Origin: Hirsutella rhossiliensis
Taxonomy: Eukaryota; Ascomycota; Sordariomycetes; Hypocreales; Ophiocordycipitaceae
DNA length: 64,000 nucleotides
Assembly (NCBI RefSeq): GCF_020360975.1
Contig: NW_025408679.1
Location: 620,001-684,000, forward strand
Direction: 5' to 3'
In this document: positions 43,673 to 54,600 of the stretch, piece by piece
Numbering within the stretch: position 1 is the stretch's first letter
Layout of the letters: each line of letters opens with the position of its first letter
Program-made: the position numbers and the translations under genes
Notes under the pieces: generated by a model
What the model saw: only the letters and a program-made list of their open reading frames with translations
Database searches by the model: none
Told to the model about the DNA's origin: nothing

Positions 43673-44221
43673 ATGTCAGACAACGTCGGCCTCTCCACCC
43701 CCCGGGGCAGCGGAACCTCAGGGTACGTACAGCGCAACCTAGCGCAAATGAGGCCTCGCGACTACGGCGCCCCATACCCCAAGGACCTCGACAGCCTGCG
43801 GCACAGGCAGCGGCAGCCGGACAAGGATATCCTCGAGCACGACCGCAAGCGCCAGATTGAGGTCAAGGTGTTTGAGCTACGGGACCAGCTCGAGGGGGAA
43901 GAGTAGGCGCCATTCACCCTTTGCGCATCCTCCTTTGCTGACTTTTGCCACAGGGTCGACGAGGACGAGATTGAGCGCCGCTGCGACGAGCTTCGCCAGA
44001 AACTGAGCGCAGAGTCCAAGTCGGGGGACAAGGGTGGCGCGTCCCGCAGGACATTCAAAGAGCACCAGGTTCACGAGATGGCAGACGCCAAGATTCAAGA
44101 GAGCGAGCGGCTGAGAAAGGCTCTCAAGATCAGCTCCAACTACGAAGAAGGCAGTCACTGGAAAAAGCAGGAGGAGAGACTGCGCGGCGCCTTGGACAAT
44201 GAAAGGGAAGCCAAGGACTAG
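43673..44221 (+). CDS. Pre-mRNA splicing factor CWC21 (cwf21 domain)
   Basis: Two exons, 43673-43902 and 43954-44221, with a 51-nt intron (donor GTAGGC, branch GCTGAC, acceptor CACAG), give 165 residues. The N-terminus has the signature GLSTPRGSGTSGYVQRNLA, followed by the cwf21 helix-rich domain (DKDILEHDRKRQIEVKVFEL, then DEDEIERRCDELRQKL). Cwc21 and its human relative SRRM2 sit near the catalytic centre of the spliceosome, contacting Prp8 and Snu114. The tail (SERLRKALKISSNYEEGSHW and on) is coiled and charged. No Arg/Ser-rich extension is present, so this is the short fungal form. Confidence 0.9.
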
Positions 44222-44994
44222 GCCCGCGACACGCTGGGCATTGCATTGCAGCCATGCACGGGCGACTCTCTACCGCCAATGGATGACGGCGTTGATCCAG
44301 CCGCTCGCCCTCTTCTCACTGCCTGACGGGGCCATCAGACGGCAATGGGCGCCGGCCCGTCTCGAACCAGGCTGCGCCGAGTGGTGCCTGGAAAAGGCAA
44401 CCCGCCGATATAAGGACTGGGCGGGCCCAGCTTTTGTCCTTGTCGGGATACTCGAGTGAGGACCACACGTGAGACTACAAAGGGTTAGAGAGAAGCGGTG
44501 GTCAGTACGCTGAGGTAGGGAACACGGGCAACATGAAGACGCCATGAGTCTTTCTGGTCAAGTCATACAGAGCTTTAAGGCTCCAGGGGGCGATCAAGAT
44601 GTGAGCCAGAAGCGAAGGCCTTGGCCACCTGGGTGATGTCTTTGGGCAGCTGAGCAGCAGCAAAGGACAAATCAAGACATGATTTTCAGCGTTTGCCCGT
44701 AGCTGTGCGGTATCGAGTTCGGCTCGCGCAAGTTGCTTGATGCGTTTTGAAAACATTCTCGCCAGTGTCACGTCCTGGCAAACGCGATTTCACGCCATGG
44801 GCCTACCCTAAACGCAGGCTCATGTACCGGCACTAGTGGTGCAGAGATGACTGATGTATTCCGTATGCTCCCGTACTGTGTCCTAGTCCCCTCTCTGCCC
44901 GTGGGTCACGCGTCTTGCGTGTCACTCATTCCTCCCGCCATTAAAACCCCCATCGCCGCAACCCAATGAAAGGGAGGATGCTGAAGGAGCAGCC
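44222..44994. other. Intergenic gap, nothing seen
   Basis: Between CWC21 and the small minus-strand gene. Short frames only. Confidence 0.5.
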
Positions 44995-45330
44995 TCAAGC
45001 GCCTTGCACAGCATCGCCGTAAGCTCCAGAGTCGATGAGCGCCAGAACCTTCTTCGCGGCGTTGAGAACCTTTCTCGCATCTCTGAGAAGCTTCCTGCTT
45101 TGCTTCATGCGGGCTTTGAACCCCTCCAGCTTCCTGATCCGATTCATCGAGGCTTCGCTGTTGTTGTCCATCGCGATGCTTTCGACAAGAAGCTGGTTCA
45201 GGATTTGCCCCATGATTCGATCGATTGCAAACAGCATTCGCAGCTTCGTGTATTGCCGCAGCAGAATTTCCTGCCACTCTGCCCTTTTGGCAGCATACGT
45301 GCGTGCTCCCTGACGCTCATCTGCCAGCAT
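44995..45330 (-). CDS. Small helical protein of unknown function
   Basis: ATG at 45330 gives 111 residues. No intron needed. The sequence is nearly all amphipathic helix, basic at the C-terminal half (KLEGFKARMKQSRKLLRDAR), with few Pro or Gly, and ends DSGAYGDAVQGA. The frame is open further upstream, but without ATG and with Pro/Thr-rich content. Dense coding-like sequence between two core genes supports a real gene. The helices could form a coiled coil or a nucleic-acid-binding bundle. I do not recognise a family. Confidence 0.55.
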   Translation of the reverse strand: MLADERQGARTYAAKRAEWQEILLRQYTKLRMLFAIDRIMGQILNQLLVESIAMDNNSEASMNRIRKLEGFKARMKQSRKLLRDARKVLNAAKKVLALIDSGAYGDAVQGA

Positions 45331-45692
45331 GGTCTTGTCCCTTTCTTTTTTTGGCAACTTGCTTCTGCTCGACCTGTTTGGTGGGACTGAGGCTGGTCTC
45401 GATGCCGCGAGGCGCTGGTACTGCTGTGTGAGTGGGTTGTGGGTGGGTTGTGTGCAGAGAGAGAAAAGGTACTCCGTACGTGTCACACTGTATCATCAAC
45501 TGCCCGCCTAGGTACCTACCTTAGGTATATAGGTAGGCACCTAGGTACTTAGCAAGTAGATACCGATCACGTGCTTCACCTAAGGCCCCGCTTTGCCCTG
45601 GGAGTTATCGATAAAGCTCCAAGAAACGACAACATGTCACCAGCACTTCGCAATCGGCACGACACCATCACCACCTACGAGCACCTCACGGC
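45331..45692. promoter_or_regulatory. Divergent promoter region with clustered AGGTAC/CCTAGG words
   Basis: Lies between the small gene and USE1. At 45507-45553 overlapping TAGGTA, GGTACC and CCTAGG words form partial palindromes, next to a TACTCCGTA 9-mer (45470-45478). Regulatory role is inference. Confidence 0.45.
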
Positions 45693-46837
45693 ATGGCGCG
45701 CGTGGCGCACACCCATACCGCGGATCGGACCACCGAAAAGTCCCACGACGCATTGTTTGTCCAACTGTCACAGCTTGTCTCTCGGCTGCAGCAAAATGTC
45801 CTCCATCCCACGCCCGAACGGGAGCGCAGACTGCGGACCAGCGAGTACGAGAGGGCCAGAGTTGAAGCGGTATGCCTGTGCGATCGCATCCCGCGGTAGC
45901 GTATATTCTGACTGGGCGTATTGTAGAACCTGGAATATGCCTTATCGCTACTCGGGCGCCTAGAACAAGATGCGGCGCGTATCACGGTGCCGGCGCGGAA
46001 GCTCGAGAGACAAGACGCCCTGCACGCCACGAGGGAGACGCTGGAGACGCTACTGGATCGCATGGAAGACCTGAGGCAGGTGGGTGCCCCAGAAGCTCTG
46101 ACTGGGACCTCACCAGCTTACTTGCCCCCTAGCTTGCCTTGGACGAGGACCAAGACTCCGACGAGGAGGATTTGTTGGGAGACATCGTGCCAACTCCGAG
46201 CGAAAGCGCTCCGTCTACATCGGCCGAATCGCGACAAGAGGACACGGCACGGGACGCGATACCAGCCTCCCCCACTCCGCAGCTCGCCACCATCCTAGAC
46301 CCCCCGGCCACTCCGGCGCATCTCCTCGAAAACATCTCACCCACCACGCCCGTATTTCCCGCGCAGGATCCCACGCAAACCACCCAGTCTCTCCGCGGCC
46401 GTTCCTCCATCCAGTCGCAGCCCTCCGTCTCCGCAGACGTCTCCCACAGCACCGCCCGCGCCGCCCTATTCGCCAACCGCCGCGAGCCCGCCGCGCCACA
46501 GACGTCGACCGCCACCGCCGAGGCCATCCTCGACCAGCAGCGCGCCGAGCAGGACTCCCTCTCGGGCTCCATCCTCCAGATGGCGAGCGCCCTCAAGGCA
46601 AGCTCGCAGCGCTTCTCGTCGTCGCTCGAGGTCGACAAGGACGTCGTCAGCCGCGCAGGCGAGGGCATAGACAAGACGGAGCGTGGCATGGATGCGGCAC
46701 GAGGCCGCATGGGCGCGCTGCGGAAGATGACAGAGGGCAAGGGCTGGTGGGGGAGGTTGATGCTCTACGCGTGGGTGTATGGCTTGATGGTGGCGCTGCT
46801 GCTGATTGTGTTTGTGCTGCCCAAGCTTCGCTTTTAG
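45693..46837 (+). CDS. SNARE protein USE1 (ER-localised, Golgi-to-ER fusion)
   Basis: Three exons, 45693-45869, 45927-46079 and 46133-46837, with introns of 57 and 53 nt and correct phases, give 344 residues. N-terminal helices include LFVQLSQLVSRLQQNVLHP and ARKLERQDALHATRETLETL. A low-complexity acidic/Ser/Pro linker follows, then the SNARE-like helix (EQDSLSGSILQMASALKASS, then SRAGEGIDKTERGMDAARGR) and one C-terminal membrane span (YAWVYGLMVALLLIVFVLP) ending in KLRF. That is the layout of Use1, the Qc SNARE working with Ufe1, Sec20 and Sec22 in COPI vesicle fusion at the ER. The tail-anchored topology is clear from the sequence. Confidence 0.9.
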
Positions 46838-47074
46838 GCCAAAACTTGGGGCACGACAAGCCCTTTACGCACGTCCATTCACGACAACTACCGGTAGTGC
46901 TTGGATCCCCGACTTGTGTCATTCGTCATTTGTTCGGACCATCCGAGTCGCCCTCTTCAATCCGTCCTCGGGCCCCGTTCCCTCCATTACTCAACTTGGA
47001 AGCCGCGTTGACGCCCCAGAAGCATTGCGCAAGACGAGTTAGGCCACCCCCTGATCCGCGCGTCTCGGATCGAA

Positions 47075-48395
47075 TCACTTTTCAGAGATTCCGCCTTCAG
47101 CCGAGCTTTCGACACCCTCCACCGCGAGTGTGCGCTCTGGAGAGCCTTGTTCGCAAGCAGCCACAGCCTGGTTTTCGCCATCATCAGCCCCGAGCTCAGA
47201 AGCCGAGCTTTTGGCGCCGTTTTCGGCACTCTCGGCCTTGGCGTCCATCTTGGCGTCTTCCGGATCGGTGACAGCGCTTTCAACGGGCGGCCACGGGAGC
47301 CCCCTAATCTCGGCGTTCACCTGACGGCAGTGGTCGAGGCAGAACCGAAGCCGTCGCCCAACGGGCTTCCCTCCTGTCTGTCTGCTGCGTTAGCCATGCT
47401 TGGCTTGGAGCTGGATGGGCTGTTTGGCGACTCATGAGACTTACCGGCGGAGTGTAATGAAAGAAGGAGCTCGACATCGTCTTCTCTCTCAGTACACGGT
47501 CCTGCCACTCGATGCCCGTTTTGACGCGGAAAAATCCCATAAACAAGTCCATTTCACGACGCCACTTGCCCGAGCAGCGGCTGGGCCGGTGAAAGCTGGG
47601 CTGACTGTCGCCCCTTCTTTTGAGGAACTTTGCCGTGAACCAGTATAGGTGTGGCTTGGCGTTGGACTCCCACAGCTGCACGCTGTCAGGACGAGTACAC
47701 GCGACTGCGCCAGGACACGGGGAGAGCGTCTTACACTGAGGGTATAGCGCTGGCCGGGCTCGCCATTCTCGTTGCCGTTCTCGTTGCCGTCTCGCGTAAT
47801 GTCGATTTGGTACGGGAAGTACTCCCTGTCCTGGTATATGTGGTAGAGGTCTGGTCTGCATGTCAGAGGAAGTCGACAGCCGCCTCAGAGGATGTGACAG
47901 GGCTCAGGACATAACCTACTAGTGTTGACAAACTTCTCGCCTTCCTTCTTGCCCCTCTCGATCCTGGCCTGCTCGCGCTTCGCTGCATTCTGCTTGGCCA
48001 GGCGGTGTCTCATCGAGTACTCCCTCTCGGGCTCCCTCTTCTCCCCCACGGTCGAAAGCTCGAACCAGTCGTAGTGGACAATGTAGCAGCGCTTGACCCG
48101 CTTCAGGGCTTCCTTGACTGGCGCTGGCGTGTAAGCTCATTTCCCACCGTCCAGCTGAGGCGTTGAGCAGCGTGTGCCGTCAACGACGATCAACGGCGCC
48201 ACGGGGCTTACCTCGCGGAACCCGTTGGCGGAACTGCTCCGGCGTGCACAGCAGATGCGTCACGGCGTCGTCAAAGTCGTCGCTGAACTTGCCCCGCCGC
48301 AGGCTCGTCCAGTGCCGGAGGTTGTCGACGGTGAGCTGGCCGGGTAGCGGGCCGGCGGCTGCGATGACGCGGTCTCGGAAGATTTGGCGAGGCAT
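47075..48395 (-). CDS. BRCT and WGR domain protein
   Basis: Five exons on the minus strand, 48395-48212, 48117-47920, 47850-47735, 47675-47445 and 47377-47075, give 343 residues with consistent phases. Residues about 1-85 form a BRCT domain (MPRQIFRDRVIAAAGPLPGQ, then TVDNLRHWTSLRRGKFSDDF, DDAVTHLLCT, and CYIVHYDWFELS). A Lys/Arg/Glu-rich helix follows. A WGR-type domain then runs NTNLYHIYQDREYFPYQIDI through YTLSLWESNAKPHLYWFTAK to MDLFMGFFRVKTGIEWQDRV. BRCT and WGR are the DNA-break-sensing modules of PARP-type proteins, but no ADP-ribosyl transferase domain follows; the C-terminus is an acidic, Ala/Glu-rich tail. A nuclear role in DNA-damage recognition is inference. Exon 3 boundaries are the least certain. 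Confidence 0.75.
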
Positions 48396-48917
48396 GAGGC
48401 GAGGCGGAGAGGTTGCGTGGATGATGGGGCGGATAAAGCTCCTCAAAAGGGCGAGAACGCAGAAGCCTTGAGGAGTTGGTTCGAGGACTTGATGTCTAGA
48501 TGTCGGGGACCAAGGTGTGGAGAGGTAGGATTGAAGAGTGTGAGTTGGGCTGAACAAGCCAGTTCAGATACAGGGGGGCTGCTTCAGAACGGGGAGAGGG
48601 CAGTTGAAGTTGCATCCCATGCCGAGCAGAGAAAACACGCACACGGGCCGTTGCTGTGCGAGAGCTAGACAAGCAAGACTACGGGCAGCCCAAAGTGTCC
48701 CTCTACCTCGTGTCCGTTCTCAAGGGACAAGTCTCCTTCAGGAGCCCTGACCATGCTCTCGAGGGGATACTGATTGATCTGGCTGCTCAAGAGGCGTGCT
48801 TAGTGGGCTTCTGTCCACATCGGAGCAGCGGGAAGCTTACGAACCCAACGCCCCAACGGACCAGCGAGGCATCTATTTGGGAAGTGGAAAATCATCTTCG
48901 ATACGCTGCCAAGGCAC
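48396..48917. other. Promoter/leader of the BRCT-WGR gene and trpC 3' region
   Basis: Nothing else recognisable in these 522 bp. Confidence 0.5.
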
Positions 48918-51263
48918 TTATCTGATACCCTTCGCAGCCTCGACAAAAGCCGCAATCTTGCTCAAGCTCTGCTTCCCGTCCTCCTCGACCCCGCTGCTCA
49001 CGTCGACTCCAAGGACCCGATCGCTCAGTCCGCCCAGGGCGTCGACCGCCGCGGCCACGTTGTCCGGGTTCAGGCCGCCGGCCAAAAAGACCCGGAGGTC
49101 CGCATCCTTCTCCAACGCGGCCCTGACGTTCGACACGTCGAGAAGCTTCCCCGACCCGGATCCCGAGTCGAGGAGCGGTATCGTGTGGTATCCGCGCAGC
49201 CCGAGCCCGACCTGGCCGGGCTTGAAGCACCGAATTACGGGCACCGGGATGGCCTTGGCCCACTCAATCGGCTCATCGCCATGGAGCTGGACGAGATCCA
49301 GGTCGTAGAGCCGCTGCATCTCCAAGACCTCTGCAAGCGGCTGGTTCTGGAAGATGCCCACCAGCCGGGTCCGCGAGCTCTGGAGCCGTGAAGCGGCGGC
49401 TTCAAAGTAGTCTGTGGCGCCGCTGCTGGACATGTGCCGCTCGCCTCTGGCGTCGAGCGCGCCAGGTTGCGAGTGCACTGCGTTGGATATTGCCAGCGCC
49501 GTCTCGTGCGTGATGCAGCGCTTGGCGCCAGGCACCAGGCAAATGCCCACAAAGTCGGCCTTTGACTTGACGGCTGCCTGGGCGGCCTCGACCGAGCGAG
49601 TCCCGCATATCTTGACATAGAGCGGCCGAGGCTGCGGCCTCTCAGTTGCCGGCTCTGAGCCCGAGCAGAGCTCACTGATAAAGACGCTCGCGTCTGGCGC
49701 CCGCATAATGGCCTCTCCCACGAGCACGGCATTGACCCCGTCATTCTTGTTCATCAGCACGTCGTCGTGGGTGTTGATGCCGCTGAGGGCGCAGATGAGC
49801 GTGCTCTCGGGGACCATGCGTCTCAATCGGCCCGTCGTGTCCAGGTCCACTTCAAAGTTCTCCAAGTTCCGGTTGTTGACACCAATAACCCTGGAGCCCA
49901 GCTTCACGGCCGTCGTCATTTCCTCGGCGTTTTGGACCTCCACCAGTGGCTCCATCCCCAGCGAGAGCGAGTACTTGTACAACCGTTCAAGCAGCTCGAG
50001 ATCCAGCATCTTGACAATCAGCAGAACCGTGTCGGCGCCTGCTAGTCTTGCCTCCAGGATCTGGTACTCGTCAAAGATAAACTCCTTGCGCAGAACGACG
50101 GGCCTGTTGGGCATTCCGTCCAGGACCTGGCGCACGGCTCGCAAGTCTTCGAGGCTTCCCTTGAACCACTCTGGTTCTGTGAGAACCGAGATGACGCTGG
50201 CGCCCGCCAGGGCATACTTGCGCGCTTGCGTAGGTGCGTTGATGCCGAGCGCAAAGACGCCCTTGGAAGGAGAGGCACGCTTGATCTCGGCCATGAGAGC
50301 CACGTCAAAGGGTGTCTGGCGCAGGCGACTGACAAGCGGGACGAGTGGAGGGGCCGCGTTGAGATCGTAGGCAGCTTGCAAGTCGGCCATTCTCTGGGAG
50401 GGAATCTCTTTCTGAATCGCAACAGCAGCCCTGCGGCTGGCATAGATTCGCTGAAGGATGTTGTTGCCCTTGGGCTTCGCCGGCGCAGCGGCAGCGGCGT
50501 TGACTGACATCGCCTTTTGCAGCCGGGAGTTTACCTCCCAGGTACCACCCTGCATGTGCAAAAAGTTCTTGATCATCTTGCGGCCGTGGGCTGTTAGTAT
50601 GCTCTCAGGGTGAAACTGCACTCCCTCCATGGCAAAATCCTTGTGACGAATGCCTTGGATGATGCCGGGCGAGCCGTCAGCGTTGGCTACCCAAGAAGTA
50701 ATCTCGAGGCACTCGGGCAGGGTGACGTGGTTTCCAGCCAAAGAATGATATCTCGTCACAGGGAGGTTCTGCTCAAGGTCGGCAAAGACACCCTTGGAGT
50801 CATGGACCAAAGGGGACGTCTTGCCGTGCAGCCACTCCCCAGCCGAGTTGACATCTCCGCCGTAGACGTCAAAGATGCATTGCCTGGGGAGCGTGAGCCA
50901 ACCAGACCAGTACGGGGAGAGACGCCATGAGAAGGCTTACAGGCCCATGCAAACACCGAAGATGGGGACCTTGCCGGCGAAATGGCGAATGGCATCTCGG
51001 CTGATGCCAGAGTCGGTTGCGGGATGCCCCGGGCCAGGGCTGATGATGAGCTGGGTAGGGTTCTTCTGGATGAGCTCCTCCAGGCCTATCTGATCGTTGC
51101 GGAACACATGGACGGTGGCGCCCTCGAGAACGAGATACTGGTAAATGTTCCAGGTAAAGGAGTCGTAGTTGTCGATGAGGATGAGGTTGGAGGCTGTCGG
51201 GATGGGGGCCGAGGGTTCGGGCTGATGGGGTGAGTGATCGATGATCCCGAGGGCCGACGGCAT
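48918..51263 (-). CDS. Trifunctional tryptophan synthesis protein TrpC (GATase, IGPS, PRAI)
   Basis: Two exons, 51263-50941 and 50883-48918, with a 57-nt intron, give 762 residues, normal for the fungal enzyme. Domain 1 is the class I glutamine amidotransferase of anthranilate synthase: [20 protein letters not shown], nucleophile Cys105 in FGVCMGLQ, and GVQFHPES. Domain 2 is indole-3-glycerol-phosphate synthase: [19 protein letters not shown]-like [14 protein letters not shown], and [14 protein letters not shown]. Domain 3 is phosphoribosylanthranilate isomerase: [13 protein letters not shown] through [13 protein letters not shown] to [11 protein letters not shown] and [14 protein letters not shown]. 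It catalyses three of the steps from chorismate to indole-glycerol phosphate in the cytosol. All catalytic signatures are present. Confidence 0.97.
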
Positions 51264-51677
51264 TTTCCAAGATTTTGCAACAATGTCCTGATGGCTTAGA
51301 GTGTGAATGGCGAGCTGAGAGGAGGCGCCGAGAAGGAAATGGGAGAGAAAACGCTCAATTCGCCGGGACGTGACTCAAGGCAATGAGAATCGGAACGACT
51401 TGGCGACACCAATAGATAACTCGGCATACGGTGTCGACACACGCTAAATCGTGCACAGTCTACAGTGCGCACACCGTGCATGGATCCCGCGCGTGGCCGG
51501 CCGGCTAAACATCGGCCCAGGAGAGCTCGACTCAAGAAAAAAAGTCCCTTGACTGAGCTCAAGTAGCTCGACGACCGACGCTGCTGCTCAAGCGCGTCAA
51601 CGCAACAACTCGCCTGCGCCAAACCCTCGCCAAGGGATGCATCGCCTGCCGCCACCTCTTGACTGACGCTTGCGGCC
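51264..51677. promoter_or_regulatory. Divergent promoter region of trpC and NUP192
   Basis: 414 bp between two start codons pointing away from each other. A TGACTCA-like string occurs at about 51368-51374 (GTGACTCAAG), a possible Gcn4/CPC1 site that would suit general amino-acid control of trpC. One such word can occur by chance. Confidence 0.5.
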
Positions 51678-54600
51678 ATGGCGCCAGTGTCGGATAGCAG
51701 TTACTTCCCCTCGCTGGAGGAGTGCTTGTCCGGGGAGCGCGTGCTTCTGTGAGCTTCTTTCTCCCCTCCATTGTGAGATGCTTGCGACTGACTTCCCTCC
51801 AGCTCCTGGAGGCACATATCGACCGCGCTTTCGGACCAATCCGGCCAGCGACAGACGTGCCCAGCTGTTACAAGGTTCCTCGCCGACGACCATGTCCATT
51901 CATTGCTCAGAGACCCTTCGGCCGTGTTTGCGCCGCCCAACGAAGCTGCCAAAAAGGACTTTGACACCAAGACGGCTCCCGTCAACGTGACCTCGGCCTC
52001 GGCCTCAGACCACGACGTCAAGACCTTGAAGTCAGATGCGGAATGGCTCAGTCAAAACGCAAAGATCAACCTCGTCGCTGCGCTGCGCGTCGTCATCGTC
52101 GAGTTCCAGTCCCGCCCATTCAGGCACCTGATGGGACCGCTCTCCTCTCAAGACGCCGCAAATCTACAAGAAGCCGCTGGCCTTCAAAATGGCCAAGGAG
52201 CCTCCTTCTTATCCGACCTGGGCGCATCATCGGCCCTTGACTCGGACGAAATTGCGGCCGACTTTGAAAGGACCGACTCGAGAAGGCGACGACTTTTCGA
52301 CACGCTTCTGGCTGAGCGGCGTTCCTTTATGATGACAATGGACTATTTGCACGCAATCAAGCTCTACGGTCGGCTACCGGTTTTCGCGTCAACCGACGAA
52401 AACTTGGCGCTCCTCTACAAACTCAACGGGCCGGCTCATGCCCAGGATGAAACAGCCTCGTTGCTCCCCGCCTACCTGAAAATCGTCTCTGGCCGCATGG
52501 CCAACATCGAGGCGGGGTTTAGGTCTTTGACAGACGAAAGTTTGCTTTTGATCGACGACATTGAGCTGGATTGGCTGAGAAGCCTCCTGACCGAGATCAT
52601 TCACGCATTGTCGGTCGTGTTCCAGATCGCGGACAGTCTGGGAAGCGACTTTCCCCCCTCGGGCGCCATCAATCAGTGGTTCTCTTTGATGAATCTCTAC
52701 AACTTTTTCGACTCGATCCAGCCCGTTCGCCGCCCCCTCCTCCCAGTCACGTACAGATGCACTGACCAATTGCCAGATCCACCCAACGATTACTGAGCTC
52801 ATTCTCCCTCTCAAGACGCTTTCCTCGGCAGTTTCGATTAGCCTGCTCAAGCTTGCTCGATCTCTGACCTTTCTCGCCGAAAGGGAGGACGATCCGGCGC
52901 TCCCCGACGACTCATACGACTCGTATTTGCTCTTGTCAGATGTCTTGGAGCAAATCCACAAGTGCATTCTCGACGCGGCCAGCGCGGATTGCGAAAGTGC
53001 CAGCCCAGTCATTTTCGCCTGGACTCTGCTACTTCATCGCATGAACGTGTCCTACCAGAACCGGACGGAGAAGCGAGACAACCTGCTACAGCAAAACGCC
53101 AGGGAGAATTTTGAGCTGGGGGGCGTCATCCGCCCCACCGTGGCCAGGCGCAACTCGGCCGGGAGCATCTTTTCCATCGAGTCGTCCAAGTTCGATGGCT
53201 TCCTCGAAAGCGGAACAACTCCCAAGGATCTACAGCTGGTGGAGCAACTAGCCGCCGGCGTCACGGCCCACGGGCAAGTCTTTGATGTCATTGCCAACAT
53301 GGCCACCTCGCTAGGGCCCTCGGCCGAAGGCAGCATGTCGCCGCTGCTCAGCTCACGCATCAGGGTTGCCTTTTTAGAGCTCCTGAAGGTCTCTTATCCC
53401 GTGGTTGGATACCAATCTGAGACGGTCAGCTCGCTTCTTTCGCTCCTGGCCCCTGGACGAGACTATTGGGATATATCGGCGGAAAACGCTCTCTCGACCT
53501 CCCACGACGTCCTCGCGTGCATGATACACGACGACCATGCCATGGAGTTCTACTTTCAGCAGTCTCTCGATCGCTTCCCGTACGAGTTTCTGCCCTTCAT
53601 CACGCTGTGCAAGCGACTTTGCACTGCCACCATGGCCACGGACGACGACAGGTCTGACTTGATCGTCAGGCTCCTGAGAAAAACGCCTTCCCTGGCATTT
53701 ACTCTTCCAAACGCGTTTTCGGGGTACGAGCTCGTCCAAGAAGACGAGAATACCAACTCCTTCTGCCTGGTGGAAGAAATTCCCCTGATATCATTGTCCT
53801 CATCGTGGAGCAGGAGGTGTATCGAAGACGATGCCTACCGGCTACCAGCTGGGACCTATGGACGTTTCATTACAGACACGGGCCGGGTTGTCTTGGTGGA
53901 ATATCCACACTCCACCCTATCGTTGCTTGGACGGCAGCTCGAGATCAATCTCACTAAAGAGGGCTATCGCTCCGAGTTGGGAATGCTGCAGCCGAGCGAA
54001 GTTGCCCAAGTCATTTCCTTATTCTCCACGCTCTTCCGCATGGAGTATTTGAGGATAGCAAAGACGAGCAACGACAGCATAGCGGCTCACCGCGAGAGCG
54101 ACCTTTTGCAGGAGGCCAGCAAACACATCAGCGGCGGCAAAGACCTCGTCTCCATCGTCTGCGAGACCATGGACTACTTCATGCAAGACGAGCCGACAAG
54201 GGCTGAAGATGCTGCCGTCCACATCCTCACCGCCTGCGTCACGTTTCTGGATGCCATGCTTCCCATACAGCCAAGTCGGGTCTGGTCGTATTTGGCCCGG
54301 AGCGAACTGCTCAGCTCGGATTCCAGGGCGGGAAAACTGGCCAAAATCACCGGGACCCTTGATTTAGTCTCGGAGAGATTCGACCTCCTCATGTCGTCGC
54401 TTTCCTTCTTCTCAAGGCTTATAGACACCGCCATGTGTTCTGCGGTTCAGCGCCGGGCAAGCAACAAACTCGCCTACAGACAGAAACCTGAGTCGAACCC
54501 GTGGCTGGGGACCGCCGACAAAGTGCTGACCAGAGTCAGCTTGTCTGTCGCACAGGCCTCTGTCGACGTCCTCGAGAGCACTTCGACCTGGCGCTTCGAT

